Assembly: GCF_000210095.1 (NCBI RefSeq)
Contig: NC_021039.1
Location: 404,297 to 468,296, forward strand
DNA: 64,000 nucleotides
Direction: 5' to 3'
DNA from: Ruminococcus champanellensis 18P13 = JCM 17042
Lineage (GTDB): Bacteria > Bacillota > Clostridia > Oscillospirales > Ruminococcaceae
Positions 1 to 7,319 of this stretch are shown in pieces. The position numbers and the translations under genes are program-made. The notes under the pieces are model-generated. The model did no database searches, was not told the DNA's origin, and worked only from the letters and a program-made list of their open reading frames with translations. Every line of letters begins with the position of its first letter. Positions within the stretch are counted from its first letter, which is position 1.

Positions 1-19
1 TTTTTCAGTTGGTTTCTGT

Positions 20-130
20 TATAATGAGCACAGTGAAGATAGCATATACAAACTGCCACCGGGTAGTACAGCATTCCCGCACATCGTTAGGTCTTGGAAG
101 ATGTGCCGGGGTGCTTATTTTTTTGGAGGG
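20..130 (+). promoter_or_regulatory. pnuC promoter and terminator-type leader (candidate riboswitch/attenuator)
   Basis: A TATAAT -10 box lies at 20-25; its -35 would fall on or before the window start. The expected leader (about 32-136) holds a short hairpin (CTGCC 53-57 with GGTAG 62-66) and then a long stem (positions 72-85 pairing with 100-113, one bulged C) followed directly by a T-rich run (115-123) just before the pnuC ribosome binding site. This has the layout of a transcription attenuator. CCGG/CCCG pairing between 59-63 and 76-79 would compete with the terminator stem. pnuC genes in other Firmicutes are known to carry NAD+-type riboswitches, but I could not match this leader to a known consensus; the ligand is unknown. 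Confidence 0.5.
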
Positions 131-136
131 AAGTCT

Positions 137-841
137 ATGAAGCAATCCATCGCAGCGTATTTCTCCAAGGGGGAGTGGCTCCTGTGGGGCGGCTCCGTGT
201 GCGGCATTCTGCTGGCGTTCCTGGCATTCGACCGGGAAAGCTGGATGACCCTTGCCGCCTCCCTGATCGGGGTCACCTCCCTGATCTTCAACGCAAAGGG
301 CAATCCGGCAGGGCAGGCGCTCATTATCCTGTTCAGCCTGCTGTACGGCGCCATCTCCTACTCCTTTGCCTACTACGGGGAAATGATTACCTACCTGGGC
401 ATGAGCGCCTCCATGGCGGTGTTCGCCCTGATCTCCTGGCTGCGGCATCCTTACCAGGGGAATCGGTCACAGGTGCAGGTGAATCAGATCACCCGGAACG
501 AGGTGCTCTGCATGCTTCTGCTGACCGGGGCGGTGACGCTGCTGTTCTACTTCATTCTCCGGTATTTCCACACCGCCAACCTGCTGCCCAGCACGATCTC
601 CGTCACCACCAGCTTTCTGGCGGTGTACCTGACCTTCCGGCGCAGCCCCTGGTTCGCTCTGGCTTATGGGGCAAATGATGCCGTACTGATCGTGCTGTGG
701 ACTCTTGCCGCCCGGCAGGATCCATCCTACCTGTCAGTGGTGGTGTGCTTTGTCATGTTCCTGGTGAACGATCTGTACGGGTTCTATAGCTGGTGCCGCA
801 TGGCGAAGCGGCAGGCAGAAGCGACTCCGGATGCGGCATAG
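137..841 (+). CDS. pnuC: nicotinamide riboside/NMN transporter PnuC
   Basis: This 234-residue polytopic membrane protein is a PnuC-family facilitator that imports nicotinamide riboside for NAD+ synthesis. About seven hydrophobic segments are visible, with the family-typical W..SLIGV.SLIFNAKG region near residues 40-58 and a C-terminal NDLYGFYSW segment close to the substrate-binding signature of the family. The ATG at 137 is preferred over an upstream in-frame start because GGAGGG (125-130) sits seven bases before it. It is monocistronic, behind a leader with an apparent attenuator. Thiamine or other vitamin specificity within the PnuX group cannot be excluded from sequence alone. Confidence 0.9.
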   Translation: MKQSIAAYFSKGEWLLWGGSVCGILLAFLAFDRESWMTLAASLIGVTSLIFNAKGNPAGQALIILFSLLYGAISYSFAYYGEMITYLGMSASMAVFALISWLRHPYQGNRSQVQVNQITRNEVLCMLLLTGAVTLLFYFILRYFHTANLLPSTISVTTSFLAVYLTFRRSPWFALAYGANDAVLIVLWTLAARQDPSYLSVVVCFVMFLVNDLYGFYSWCRMAKRQAEATPDAA

Positions 842-883
842 GGCGGCACGGCACAAAGCATATCGAAAAATTTGAAAAAGGGC

Positions 884-914
884 TTGACTCTGACGCAGCG
901 TTATAGTTTATACT
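884..914 (+). promoter_or_regulatory. MerR-type promoter with 19-bp spacer and central operator
   Basis: The -35 TTGACT (884-889) and -10 TATACT (909-914) are separated by 19 bp, the over-long spacing that MerR-family activators correct by DNA distortion. The spacer is filled by an imperfect inverted repeat, 886-896 against 898-908, with 8 of 11 positions complementary. It lies directly upstream of the MerR/TipA gene, so autoregulation is the simplest reading. Confidence 0.8.
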
Positions 915-932
915 AGCAATGGAGGTGGTTTT

Positions 933-1658
933 ATGATGACGGTTCACCAGGTTAGTCAGCGCACCGGTGTCAGCATCCGTACCCTGCAATATTACGACAG
1001 GATCGGACTGCTGCCCCCCACCGCATACTCCGAAGCCGGCTATCGGTTGTATGACGAAGGGGCGCTGGAGCATTTGCAGCAAATTCTGCTGTTCCGGGAA
1101 CTGGAGTTCTCTCTGAAGGAGATCCGAAGGATCCTGCAAAGCCCGGATTTTGACCGGGAGCTGGCATTGCAGCAGCAGATCCGGCTGCTGACCCTGAAGC
1201 GGGAGCACCTGGATCATTTGATCACCTTCGCCCGTGGATTACAATCGACTGGAGGTAGGAATATGGATTTTACAGCGTTTGACACAGCGAAGCTGGATGC
1301 TTATGCAAAACAGGCAAAGGAACAGTGGCAGGATACGGCGGCTTACCAGGAATTCTCCGAAAAAAGCAAGGGTCGCTCCAAGGAAACGGAGCAGGGACTT
1401 GCACAGGGATTGATGGATATTTTCCGGGAATTTGGGACATGCCGGGATCAGGATCCGGGCGCCGAAGCCCCCCAGGCTCTGGTACAGCGTTTGCAGGGGT
1501 ATATTTCGGAGCATTACTATACCTGTACACGGGAGATCCTGGGCTCCCTGGGGGAGATGTACGGGGCAGGCGGCGCATTCACCGGGAACATTGACAAGGC
1601 GGGGGGCAAGGGCACCGCAAGCTTTGCCCGGGAAGCCATCCGGATCTTCTGCGGATAA
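933..1658 (+). CDS. MerR-family regulator with TipAS effector domain
   Basis: This 241-residue protein has an N-terminal MerR winged helix (residues 3-70, with the TGVSIRTLQYYDRIGLL signature), a dimerisation helix to about residue 105, and a C-terminal TipAS-type domain (about 112-241, ending FAREAIRIFCG as in the family). TipA-class proteins activate promoters when the TipAS part binds a drug-like ligand, classically thiopeptides; the ligand here is unknown. The ATG at 933 follows GGAGGTGG. A second strong site, GGAGGT at 1251-1256, precedes an in-frame ATG at 1263 (Met111), exactly at the start of the TipAS domain, as in Streptomyces tipA which makes both long and short forms. No obvious target gene is co-transcribed downstream. 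Confidence 0.9.
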   Translation: MMTVHQVSQRTGVSIRTLQYYDRIGLLPPTAYSEAGYRLYDEGALEHLQQILLFRELEFSLKEIRRILQSPDFDRELALQQQIRLLTLKREHLDHLITFARGLQSTGGRNMDFTAFDTAKLDAYAKQAKEQWQDTAAYQEFSEKSKGRSKETEQGLAQGLMDIFREFGTCRDQDPGAEAPQALVQRLQGYISEHYYTCTREILGSLGEMYGAGGAFTGNIDKAGGKGTASFAREAIRIFCG

Positions 1659-1736
1659 GAGAAGCAGGGCTGTCTGGAGGAATCCACAAGAAACCAACGA
1701 AAATCATGAAGAATTTATAAAATTTACACAAACACC

Positions 1737-1765
1737 TTGCATCTTTTCGTCCAATGTGCTATAAT
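1737..1765 (+). promoter_or_regulatory. sigmaA promoter for the small NrdD-tail-like gene
   Basis: TTGCAT (1737-1742) and TATAAT (1760-1765) are separated by 17 bp, about 30 bp upstream of the start codon. Confidence 0.75.
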
Positions 1766-1794
1766 AATACCATCAAGAAAAGGAGGGTACGGTC

Positions 1795-2061
1795 ATGATT
1801 GAAGTACATGTCATCAACGGGGATCTGTCCGAGCCGGAAATTGACGCATACATTGCTTACGGCAGAGAAAAGTATCCGGACAGGGAGATCTGTGGGGTGG
1901 ACATCCGGCTGGACGGTGAATTTGTGGATCTGAAGTATTACTTTCGGCCCCGGTTTCAGCATGTGTACCGTGCCACGGATTATCTGGTCAAGACCCTGGA
2001 TGTGCTCAACGACGCCAAGCGGGCGGAGTACCGGGACAAGGTCATGCACCCGGTGTATTGA
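1795..2061 (+). CDS. small protein resembling the C-terminal tail of anaerobic ribonucleotide reductase
   Basis: This 88-residue soluble protein starts at an ATG eight bases after AGGAGGG. Its second half (FQHVYRATDYLVKTLD followed by LNDAKRAEYRDKVMH) resembles the extreme C-terminal region of class III ribonucleoside-triphosphate reductase (NrdD), where similar ITGYL...FN.AKRAE..DRV.H strings occur. The four zinc cysteines and the glycyl-radical loop of NrdD are absent, so it cannot be a reductase. Stand-alone proteins of this type occur in gut Clostridia. A regulatory or partner role with NrdD is only a guess. It has its own sigmaA promoter and ends at the bidirectional hairpin at 2090-2124. 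Confidence 0.55.
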   Translation: MIEVHVINGDLSEPEIDAYIAYGREKYPDREICGVDIRLDGEFVDLKYYFRPRFQHVYRATDYLVKTLDVLNDAKRAEYRDKVMHPVY

Positions 2062-2085
2062 GACAGCATCCCCATCGCACCACGC

Positions 2086-2124
2086 AAAAAACCGCCCGAT
2101 TCCGGTATCCGGAGTCGGGCGGTT
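2086..2124 (-). terminator. intrinsic terminator of the cyclophilin-like gene
   Basis: An AACCGCCCGA/TCGGGCGGTT stem (2090-2124, with inner TCCGG/CCGGA pairing) is followed on the minus strand by six T. It can also fold in transcripts of the convergent plus-strand gene. Confidence 0.85.
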
Positions 2125-2127
2125 CTG

Positions 2128-2985
2128 TTATTCTGCGGCGGTTGTAGTTGTTGTGGCAGTGGTACTGCCCGGTGCGTCCGTGCCGGTGGTGACCGGGGCA
2201 GGCGCTTTTTCATAGGTGGTGATCTCCACCGTCCGGATCCGGATCTCCTCTGCCGGGGTCTTGTGGTTCTCCTCCCCGGTGGTGGCTGCTTCCGTAATGG
2301 CGTCCAGCACATCAAAGCCTGCATAGGTCTGACCAAAAACGGTCATCTGCTGGGAGTAGTTGGGCACGCCCCCTAGCTGCTCAAAGGCTCTCGCCACCTT
2401 GTTGTCCGGATTGTCCCCGTACATCTCCTTGATGAGGTCGTCGGTAAATTCAATGGAGTCCACCAGAATGAACCGACTGCCGTTGTAGTATTTCACCTTG
2501 TCCAGGAACATCTTCCAGAAGCCCGTGTCGGATTTGGTGGTCAATGCGCACAGTGCCCCCCGGAAGGGCCACAGATTGTCGGAGATCTCCCGTTCGATGG
2601 ATTCATGCTCCTCCTGGTAGGCGTCCCCCAGCTCTCCGTCCGGGGTCTTGCTGCCGGCGGCGAAATATACCTTGGGTTCCAGCTGGAACACATAGGTGTC
2701 ATCGTAGAATCCGGCGTTGGCAAGCTCCTCAAAGTTTTTCACCGCATTGGGTGCTTCCTCCGGGAACAGCCGCACGGAGATATCCCCCATGCTGGTGCGG
2801 ATCACCGCCACCGGATCCTCCGGCTCCGGCTCCTCCAGCTGTACCAGATCCACCTTTGACAGATCCACCGTAGAGGTGTAGCCGTTCATGGACATACAGG
2901 CGTACAGGCTGGTACACACCGTGGCGGAGATCAGGGAGATCAGCAGGCCGATTTTCAGGATCCTGCCGGTGGTTGCTCTTTTCAT
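2128..2985 (-). CDS. membrane-anchored cyclophilin-like protein (divergent PPIase)
   Basis: The 285-residue product has an N-terminal membrane segment (about 11-30), a linker rich in acidic and proline residues, a cyclophilin fold (about 60-255) and a threonine/alanine-rich tail. Family landmarks are VIRTSMGDISVRLFPEEAPNAV at the start and FGQTYAGFDVLDAI near the end. The catalytic region is degraded: the usual FHR motif reads YVFQLEP and the GFMIQGG motif reads VYFAAGS, so the catalytic arginine seems missing. It is probably an extracytoplasmic folding factor or binding protein of the peptidylprolyl isomerase family rather than a fully active isomerase. The gene lies 15 bp after cysS, on the same strand, so it may be the last gene of the T-box operon. 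Confidence 0.8.
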   Translation of the reverse strand: MKRATTGRILKIGLLISLISATVCTSLYACMSMNGYTSTVDLSKVDLVQLEEPEPEDPVAVIRTSMGDISVRLFPEEAPNAVKNFEELANAGFYDDTYVFQLEPKVYFAAGSKTPDGELGDAYQEEHESIEREISDNLWPFRGALCALTTKSDTGFWKMFLDKVKYYNGSRFILVDSIEFTDDLIKEMYGDNPDNKVARAFEQLGGVPNYSQQMTVFGQTYAGFDVLDAITEAATTGEENHKTPAEEIRIRTVEITTYEKAPAPVTTGTDAPGSTTATTTTTAAE

Positions 2986-3000
2986 AAACGTCCCTTTCCC

Positions 3001-4395
3001 TTACAGCTTGGTGATTTCCACGCCCTGGCGTGTTTCCTTGACCGCATACCCCAGGGCGGCGATCTCGTCCCGGAGCCGGTCAGCCTCGGCAAAATCCTTT
3101 GCCTTCCGTGCAACTGTCCGGGCATCCACCAGCTCCTGCACCTGTGCCGGAATCTCATTCCCCTGCTTCCGGTTGTACAGCAGCCCCAGCACCCCGGTCA
3201 GCTCATCGAACAGCCTGGCGCCGGCAGTGAGGGTATCCTTCGTGGTGGCAGGGTCATTGCTCCGGGTGTTCAGATCCCGCACCAGGTCAAACAATACGGA
3301 CACCCCGTCCGCCGTGTTCAGGTCATCGTCCATGGCGGTGATGAACGCCTGCTTTCTCTGGTCAAACAGTGCCAGGGAATCCGGATCCGCTGCTCCGGCA
3401 GGCGCATTGGCAATGGCACGATCCAGGGTATCCCGGCAGGTGTACAGCCGCTCCAGGGATGCCTTGCATGCGTCCAGCAGCTCCACGCAGTAGTTGATGG
3501 GGCTGCGGTAGTGGGCCTGCACCATCATGTAGCGAACCACTTCATAGCCGTACTTCTCTGCGACCTCCCGGGCGGTGAAGAAATTTCCCAGGGACTTGGA
3601 CATTTTCTTGTTGTCCACGTTGATATAGCCGTTGTGCATCCACAGGTTGGCAAGGGGCTTGCCGGTGACGGATTCGCTCTGTGCGATCTCGTTTTCGTGG
3701 TGGGGGAAGATCAGATCCTGTCCGCCGCAGTGGATATCCAGGGTATCCCCCAGATACTTCCGGCTCATGGCGGAGCACTCAATGTGCCAGCCGGGGCGAC
3801 CCTTGCCCCAGGGGGAGTCCCAGTAGGGCTCCCCGGGCTTTGCCGCCTTCCATACGGCGAAATCCAGAGCGCTTTCCTTCCGTTCATCCACCCCGATCCG
3901 GGCGCCTGCCTGTAAATCCTCCATGGAATTCTTGGACAGCTTGCCGTATTCCGGGAAGCTGGCAGTGCGGAAGTATACATCTCCGTCCGCCTCATAGGCA
4001 TGACCGGAGTCCACCAGTGCCTTTACAAAGTCAATGATGTCCTGCATGCAGGTGGTGACCTGGGGGTGTACGTCTGCGTCCATCACGTTCAGCCCGTGGG
4101 CATCGGTCTTGTACTCGGCGATATACTTCTCCGCCACCTGTGCGGCGGAACTGCCCTCCTCGTTGGCACGCTTGATGATCTTGTCGTCCACGTCGGTGAA
4201 ATTCTGCACATACTTGACCGTATAGCCCCGCCAGGTCAGATACCGGCGCAGCACGTCAAAGGCACAGATGGGTCTGGCGTTGCCGATGTGGATAAAGTTG
4301 TATACGGTGGGGCCGCAGGCGTAGATGTTCACCTGCTTGCCCTGTTGGGGGAGAAGCTCCTCCTTTTTACGACTCATGGTGTTGTACAGGTACAT
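3001..4395 (-). CDS. cysS: cysteinyl-tRNA synthetase
   Basis: This 464-residue class I aminoacyl-tRNA synthetase charges tRNA-Cys and has the normal length for CysRS. It shows the zinc-binding Cys27 in the CGPTVYN motif, HIGN at 36-39 and the KMSKS loop (KKMSKSLGN). The open frame extends upstream, but the correct start is the ATG at 4395: AAGGAG lies about ten bases before it, and the extra 94 residues are antisense-quality sequence inside cysE. The first 29 bases overlap the 3' end of cysE, so the two genes are translationally coupled and share the cysteine T-box leader. Confidence 0.97.
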   Translation of the reverse strand: MYLYNTMSRKKEELLPQQGKQVNIYACGPTVYNFIHIGNARPICAFDVLRRYLTWRGYTVKYVQNFTDVDDKIIKRANEEGSSAAQVAEKYIAEYKTDAHGLNVMDADVHPQVTTCMQDIIDFVKALVDSGHAYEADGDVYFRTASFPEYGKLSKNSMEDLQAGARIGVDERKESALDFAVWKAAKPGEPYWDSPWGKGRPGWHIECSAMSRKYLGDTLDIHCGGQDLIFPHHENEIAQSESVTGKPLANLWMHNGYINVDNKKMSKSLGNFFTAREVAEKYGYEVVRYMMVQAHYRSPINYCVELLDACKASLERLYTCRDTLDRAIANAPAGAADPDSLALFDQRKQAFITAMDDDLNTADGVSVLFDLVRDLNTRSNDPATTKDTLTAGARLFDELTGVLGLLYNRKQGNEIPAQVQELVDARTVARKAKDFAEADRLRDEIAALGYAVKETRQGVEITKL

Positions 4396-5053
4396 ATTCC
4401 TCATTCTCCTTTTCCTGGCTGTCCGGCTGTACCGACAGCATTTCTTCCAGCTTTTCGATCCGCACGGTGAGCCGGCAAAGCTCCTGTGCCACCGGATCCG
4501 GGATGTGGATCTGGTCAAGATCCGGACACACACGCTGCCCGTTCCGGCGCACCACCCGTGCAGGCACGCCCACGGCGGTACAGTCCGGCGGGACTTCCTC
4601 CAGCACCACCGCCCCGGCAGCGATCTTGGCGTTGTCCCCCACATAAAAGGAGCCCAGCACCTTTGCCCCGGAGCCAACGATCACGTTGTTGCCCAGGGTA
4701 GGGTGCCGCTTGCCCTTGTCCTTGCCGGTGCCTCCCAGGGTGACCCCCTGGTAGATCAGGCAGTTGTCCCCGATTTCCGTGGTCTCCCCGATCACCACCC
4801 CCATGCCGTGGTCGATGAACAGCCCCTTGCCGATCTTCGCCCCCGGATGGATCTCAATGCCGGTAAAGAAGCGGCTCATCTGGGAAATGATCCGGGCGAT
4901 GGTAAAGCACTTGTGCTGGTAGAACCAGTGGGCACGGCGGTAGCTGTGTACCGCATGGAGCCCGGAATAGGTCAGGATGATCTCAAAGGCACTCCGTGCC
5001 GCCGGATCCCGTTCCTTGATCAGCGCAATATCCTCCCGCAGTCGTTTGAACAA
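4367..5053 (-). CDS. cysE: serine O-acetyltransferase
   Basis: This 228-residue enzyme makes O-acetylserine, the precursor of cysteine, from serine and acetyl-CoA. It has the N-terminal helical domain and then a left-handed hexapeptide beta-helix with the family motifs GIEIHPGAKIGKGLFIDHG, VIGETTEIGDN and GTGKDKGKRHP. I choose the TTG at 5053: AGGAGG (5060-5065) precedes it by seven bases and the protein then starts MFKRLREDI, like its relatives. ATGs at 5071 and 5098 lie before the ribosome binding site and cannot be the start. Being first in a T-box operon with cysS, it links cysteine synthesis to charging of tRNA-Cys. Confidence 0.96.
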   Translation of the reverse strand: MFKRLREDIALIKERDPAARSAFEIILTYSGLHAVHSYRRAHWFYQHKCFTIARIISQMSRFFTGIEIHPGAKIGKGLFIDHGMGVVIGETTEIGDNCLIYQGVTLGGTGKDKGKRHPTLGNNVIVGSGAKVLGSFYVGDNAKIAAGAVVLEEVPPDCTAVGVPARVVRRNGQRVCPDLDQIHIPDPVAQELCRLTVRIEKLEEMLSVQPDSQEKENEEYVPVQHHES

Positions 5054-5072
5054 TTGGCAGCCTCCTATCATC

Positions 5073-5300
5073 AAAAACGCCCCCGGATGCCGAAGCATCC
5101 AGAGGCGAAAAGTCGCGGTTCCACTCTGATTTCTGACTCAAGCCCTTTAACGCAGGAATACGGGAGGCGATACTGGGCGCAAGCTGTTCCCACCTCCGGC
5201 TGGCAGCCGCACTTCACCAATGGCTGTTGCATGCCCTTTTCAGCATCCGGGCACTCTCTGCTGCAACCCACCGCAGGCTACTCTTGCTGTTACGCCTTTC
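5073..5300 (-). promoter_or_regulatory. T-box leader (predicted tRNA-Cys) of cysE-cysS
   Basis: The minus strand holds the T-box sequence AGAGTGGAACCGCG (about 5115-5128), followed by a GC-rich terminator stem with a T run (5073-5106). Upstream is a stem I with the AGTA-type bulge and a GGTTGCA/TGCAAC helix. A TGC triplet at 5209-5211, in GGTGAAGTGCGG, is the likely specifier and reads cysteine, matching the genes controlled. In known T-boxes, uncharged tRNA binding stabilises the antiterminator and allows transcription. Confidence 0.92.
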
Positions 5301-5306
5301 TATTTT

Positions 5307-5335
5307 ATTATACGCAAATCCGGGGATTTTGTCAA
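5307..5335 (-). promoter_or_regulatory. sigmaA promoter of the T-box operon
   Basis: On the minus strand a consensus TTGACA (5330-5335) and a consensus TATAAT (5307-5312) are separated by 17 bp, placing transcription start near 5300, just before T-box stem I. Confidence 0.92.
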
Positions 5336-5354
5336 CCCCCGTGCAGCCGTTCCC

Positions 5355-5942
5355 TTACGCCTCCGGGTCGATGAACTTCCAGTAGCCCCGCAGGTAGATC
5401 CATCCGGAGATCACCGTCAGACCGGCGCTGATCCATACCAGACCGGTGAGGATCCAGCCGCACACCCGGTCAATGGTGTCCGCACAGGCAAGGGAGAAGC
5501 TGTTGAAGTCTCCGGAAAAGCTCAGATACACCAGAATGGCGATGATGGTCACCATGGTGAAGGCGGTTTTCAGCTTGCCCCAGAAGCCGGCGGCGATCAC
5601 CGTGCCGCTGTTGGCGGCAACCAGCCGCAGCCCGGATACCATAAACTCCCGCATCATGATAATGAGAAAGGGGATCACCCCGATCATCTGATTGTCCACG
5701 AAGCATGCCAGGGCGGTCATCACCAGCACCTTGTCCGCCAGGGGATCCAGGAATTTGCCGAAATTGGTGACCAGATTGTGCTTCCGGGCAAGATGCCCGT
5801 CCAGAGCGTCCGTGATGGAGGCGGCAATGAACACGATCATTGCCAGCAGGTAGTGACAGGGGATGCCGGGGATCAGGAAAAACACCAGGAATACCGGAAT
5901 CAGCAGTACCCGCATCAGGGTCAGCTTATTGGGCAGATTCAT
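5355..5942 (-). CDS. pgsA: CDP-diacylglycerol--glycerol-3-phosphate 3-phosphatidyltransferase
   Basis: This 195-residue membrane enzyme makes phosphatidylglycerol phosphate, the committed step to anionic phospholipids. The CDP-alcohol phosphotransferase signature D..DG..AR........G...D...D is intact (DALDGHLARK through GKFLDPLADK, about residues 45-70), and several hydrophobic segments surround it. The ATG at 5942 follows GGAGAGGTGG; a longer open frame upstream is out-of-frame rimO sequence. Its first 17 bases overlap the rimO end, the usual rimO-pgsA order of Firmicutes, so the pair is co-translated. Confidence 0.95.
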   Translation of the reverse strand: MNLPNKLTLMRVLLIPVFLVFFLIPGIPCHYLLAMIVFIAASITDALDGHLARKHNLVTNFGKFLDPLADKVLVMTALACFVDNQMIGVIPFLIIMMREFMVSGLRLVAANSGTVIAAGFWGKLKTAFTMVTIIAILVYLSFSGDFNSFSLACADTIDRVCGWILTGLVWISAGLTVISGWIYLRGYWKFIDPEA

Positions 5943-7269
5943 CCGTGACCACCTCTCCCACAAAATCGTAATCCAGCACCTCGTCCAGCCGGACGGTAAC
6001 GTAGTCCCCGATATGCAGCGGGGTCTCGCTGCGGATAAAGACCTTGCCGTCAATGTCCGGCGCATCCGCCGCCGTGCGTCCGAACCAGCATTCCGCCCAC
6101 CGGTCGTAGCCCTCGATGACGGCGGTGCATACCTGCCCCAGTCTGGCGTTGTTCTTTTCCTCCACGATCAGCTGCTGCTGCTCCATGAGAATGTCCGCCC
6201 GGTGCTGCCGCACATCCTCCGGCACCTGATCCGGAAATTCCGCCGCCCTGGTGCCCTCCTCCTGGGAGTAGGCAAAGCAGCCCAGCCGATCGAACCGCTG
6301 CGCCTGGATAAATTCTGCAAGCTCCGTGAACTGGGCTTCCGTTTCTCCGGGGAAGCCGGTAATCAGCGTGGTTCGCAGGGTGATATCCGGGATCATCTGC
6401 CGGATCTTGTTCAGCAGGGCTGCCAGGGTGCCTGCATCCCCCTGCCGGTTCATGCGCCGGAGAATGTCCCCGTTGCAGTGCTGGATGGGGATATCCAGAT
6501 ACTTGACCAGCTTTTCCTCCCGTGCCATGACCTCCAGCAGCTTATCAGTGATCCGCTCCGGATAGCAGTACAGCACCCGGATCCAGCGGATGCCCTGGAT
6601 CCGGCATAGCTGCTCCAGCAGCTCCGGCAGGCGGCTTTCCCCGTACAGATCCTCCCCGTACCGGGTGGTATCCTGGGCAATGACGGTCAGCTCCGTGACC
6701 CCATGCTCCGTCAGCCACCTGGCCTCCTCCAGCACATCCTCCATGGGCACGGAGCGGAAGCCGCCCCGGATCATGGGGATGGCGCAGTAGGTACAGCAGT
6801 TGTTGCAGCCCTCTGCGATTTTCAGATACGCAAAGAAGGGCAGGGTGGACAGCACCCGTCTGCCGGACATGGGCACATCCAGCTTGGAGCAGAAATGCAC
6901 CATCCGCTCGTTGGCAAGCACATGGTCGATCACGTCAATGATCTGCCCCTGATCCCCGATGCCTATTACAGCGTCCACCTCCGGGAATTCGTCCGCTGCC
7001 TCCTGCCGGTAGCGCTCTGCCAGACATCCGGTCATAATGATCTTCCGGATGGAGCCCTCCGCCTTTAGCTGGCACAGCTCCAGGATCGTGTCGATTGCTT
7101 CCTCCTTGGCGGACTGGATAAAGCCGCAGGTGTTTACCACCACCACGTCCGCATCCCCCGGCTCGGTGACCAGTTCATAGCCCCGCTGCCGGATCAGATG
7201 GAGCATACGCTCCGAATCCACCAGATTCTTGGCACAGCCAAGGGATACCATTCCCACTTTAATGGACAT
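5926..7269 (-). CDS. rimO: ribosomal protein S12 methylthiotransferase RimO
   Basis: This 447-residue radical-SAM enzyme adds a methylthio group to the conserved aspartate of ribosomal protein S12. The N-terminal UPF0004 domain carries three cluster cysteines (SLGCAKN, VNTCGFI, MTGCLAE). The radical-SAM centre has the CNNCCTYC motif (CX3CX2C), and a TRAM domain ends the protein. The ATG at 7269 is used because AAGGAGAC precedes it; an earlier in-frame start has no ribosome binding site. The SLGCAKNLVDSE motif separates RimO from the related tRNA enzyme MiaB. Confidence 0.95.
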   Translation of the reverse strand: MSIKVGMVSLGCAKNLVDSERMLHLIRQRGYELVTEPGDADVVVVNTCGFIQSAKEEAIDTILELCQLKAEGSIRKIIMTGCLAERYRQEAADEFPEVDAVIGIGDQGQIIDVIDHVLANERMVHFCSKLDVPMSGRRVLSTLPFFAYLKIAEGCNNCCTYCAIPMIRGGFRSVPMEDVLEEARWLTEHGVTELTVIAQDTTRYGEDLYGESRLPELLEQLCRIQGIRWIRVLYCYPERITDKLLEVMAREEKLVKYLDIPIQHCNGDILRRMNRQGDAGTLAALLNKIRQMIPDITLRTTLITGFPGETEAQFTELAEFIQAQRFDRLGCFAYSQEEGTRAAEFPDQVPEDVRQHRADILMEQQQLIVEEKNNARLGQVCTAVIEGYDRWAECWFGRTAADAPDIDGKVFIRSETPLHIGDYVTVRLDEVLDYDFVGEVVTDESAQ

Positions 7270-7288
7270 GCTTGTTGTCTCCTTTGCT

Positions 7289-7316
7289 CGGGCAATCCAC
7301 ACCCTGGGGATTGCCG
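7289..7316 (-). other. hairpin between recX and rimO
   Basis: GGCAATCC (7291-7298) and GGATTGCC (7308-7315) form an 8-bp stem in the 50-bp recX-rimO gap. There is no T run, so it is more likely a processing or stability hairpin than a terminator. Confidence 0.4.
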
Positions 7317-7319
7317 TGA

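Noticed and set aside
5054-5098. ATG starts at 5071 and 5098 for cysE
   Set aside because: Both precede the AGGAGG site and lie in the T-box terminator; the TTG at 5053 has the correct spacing and gives the usual N-terminus.
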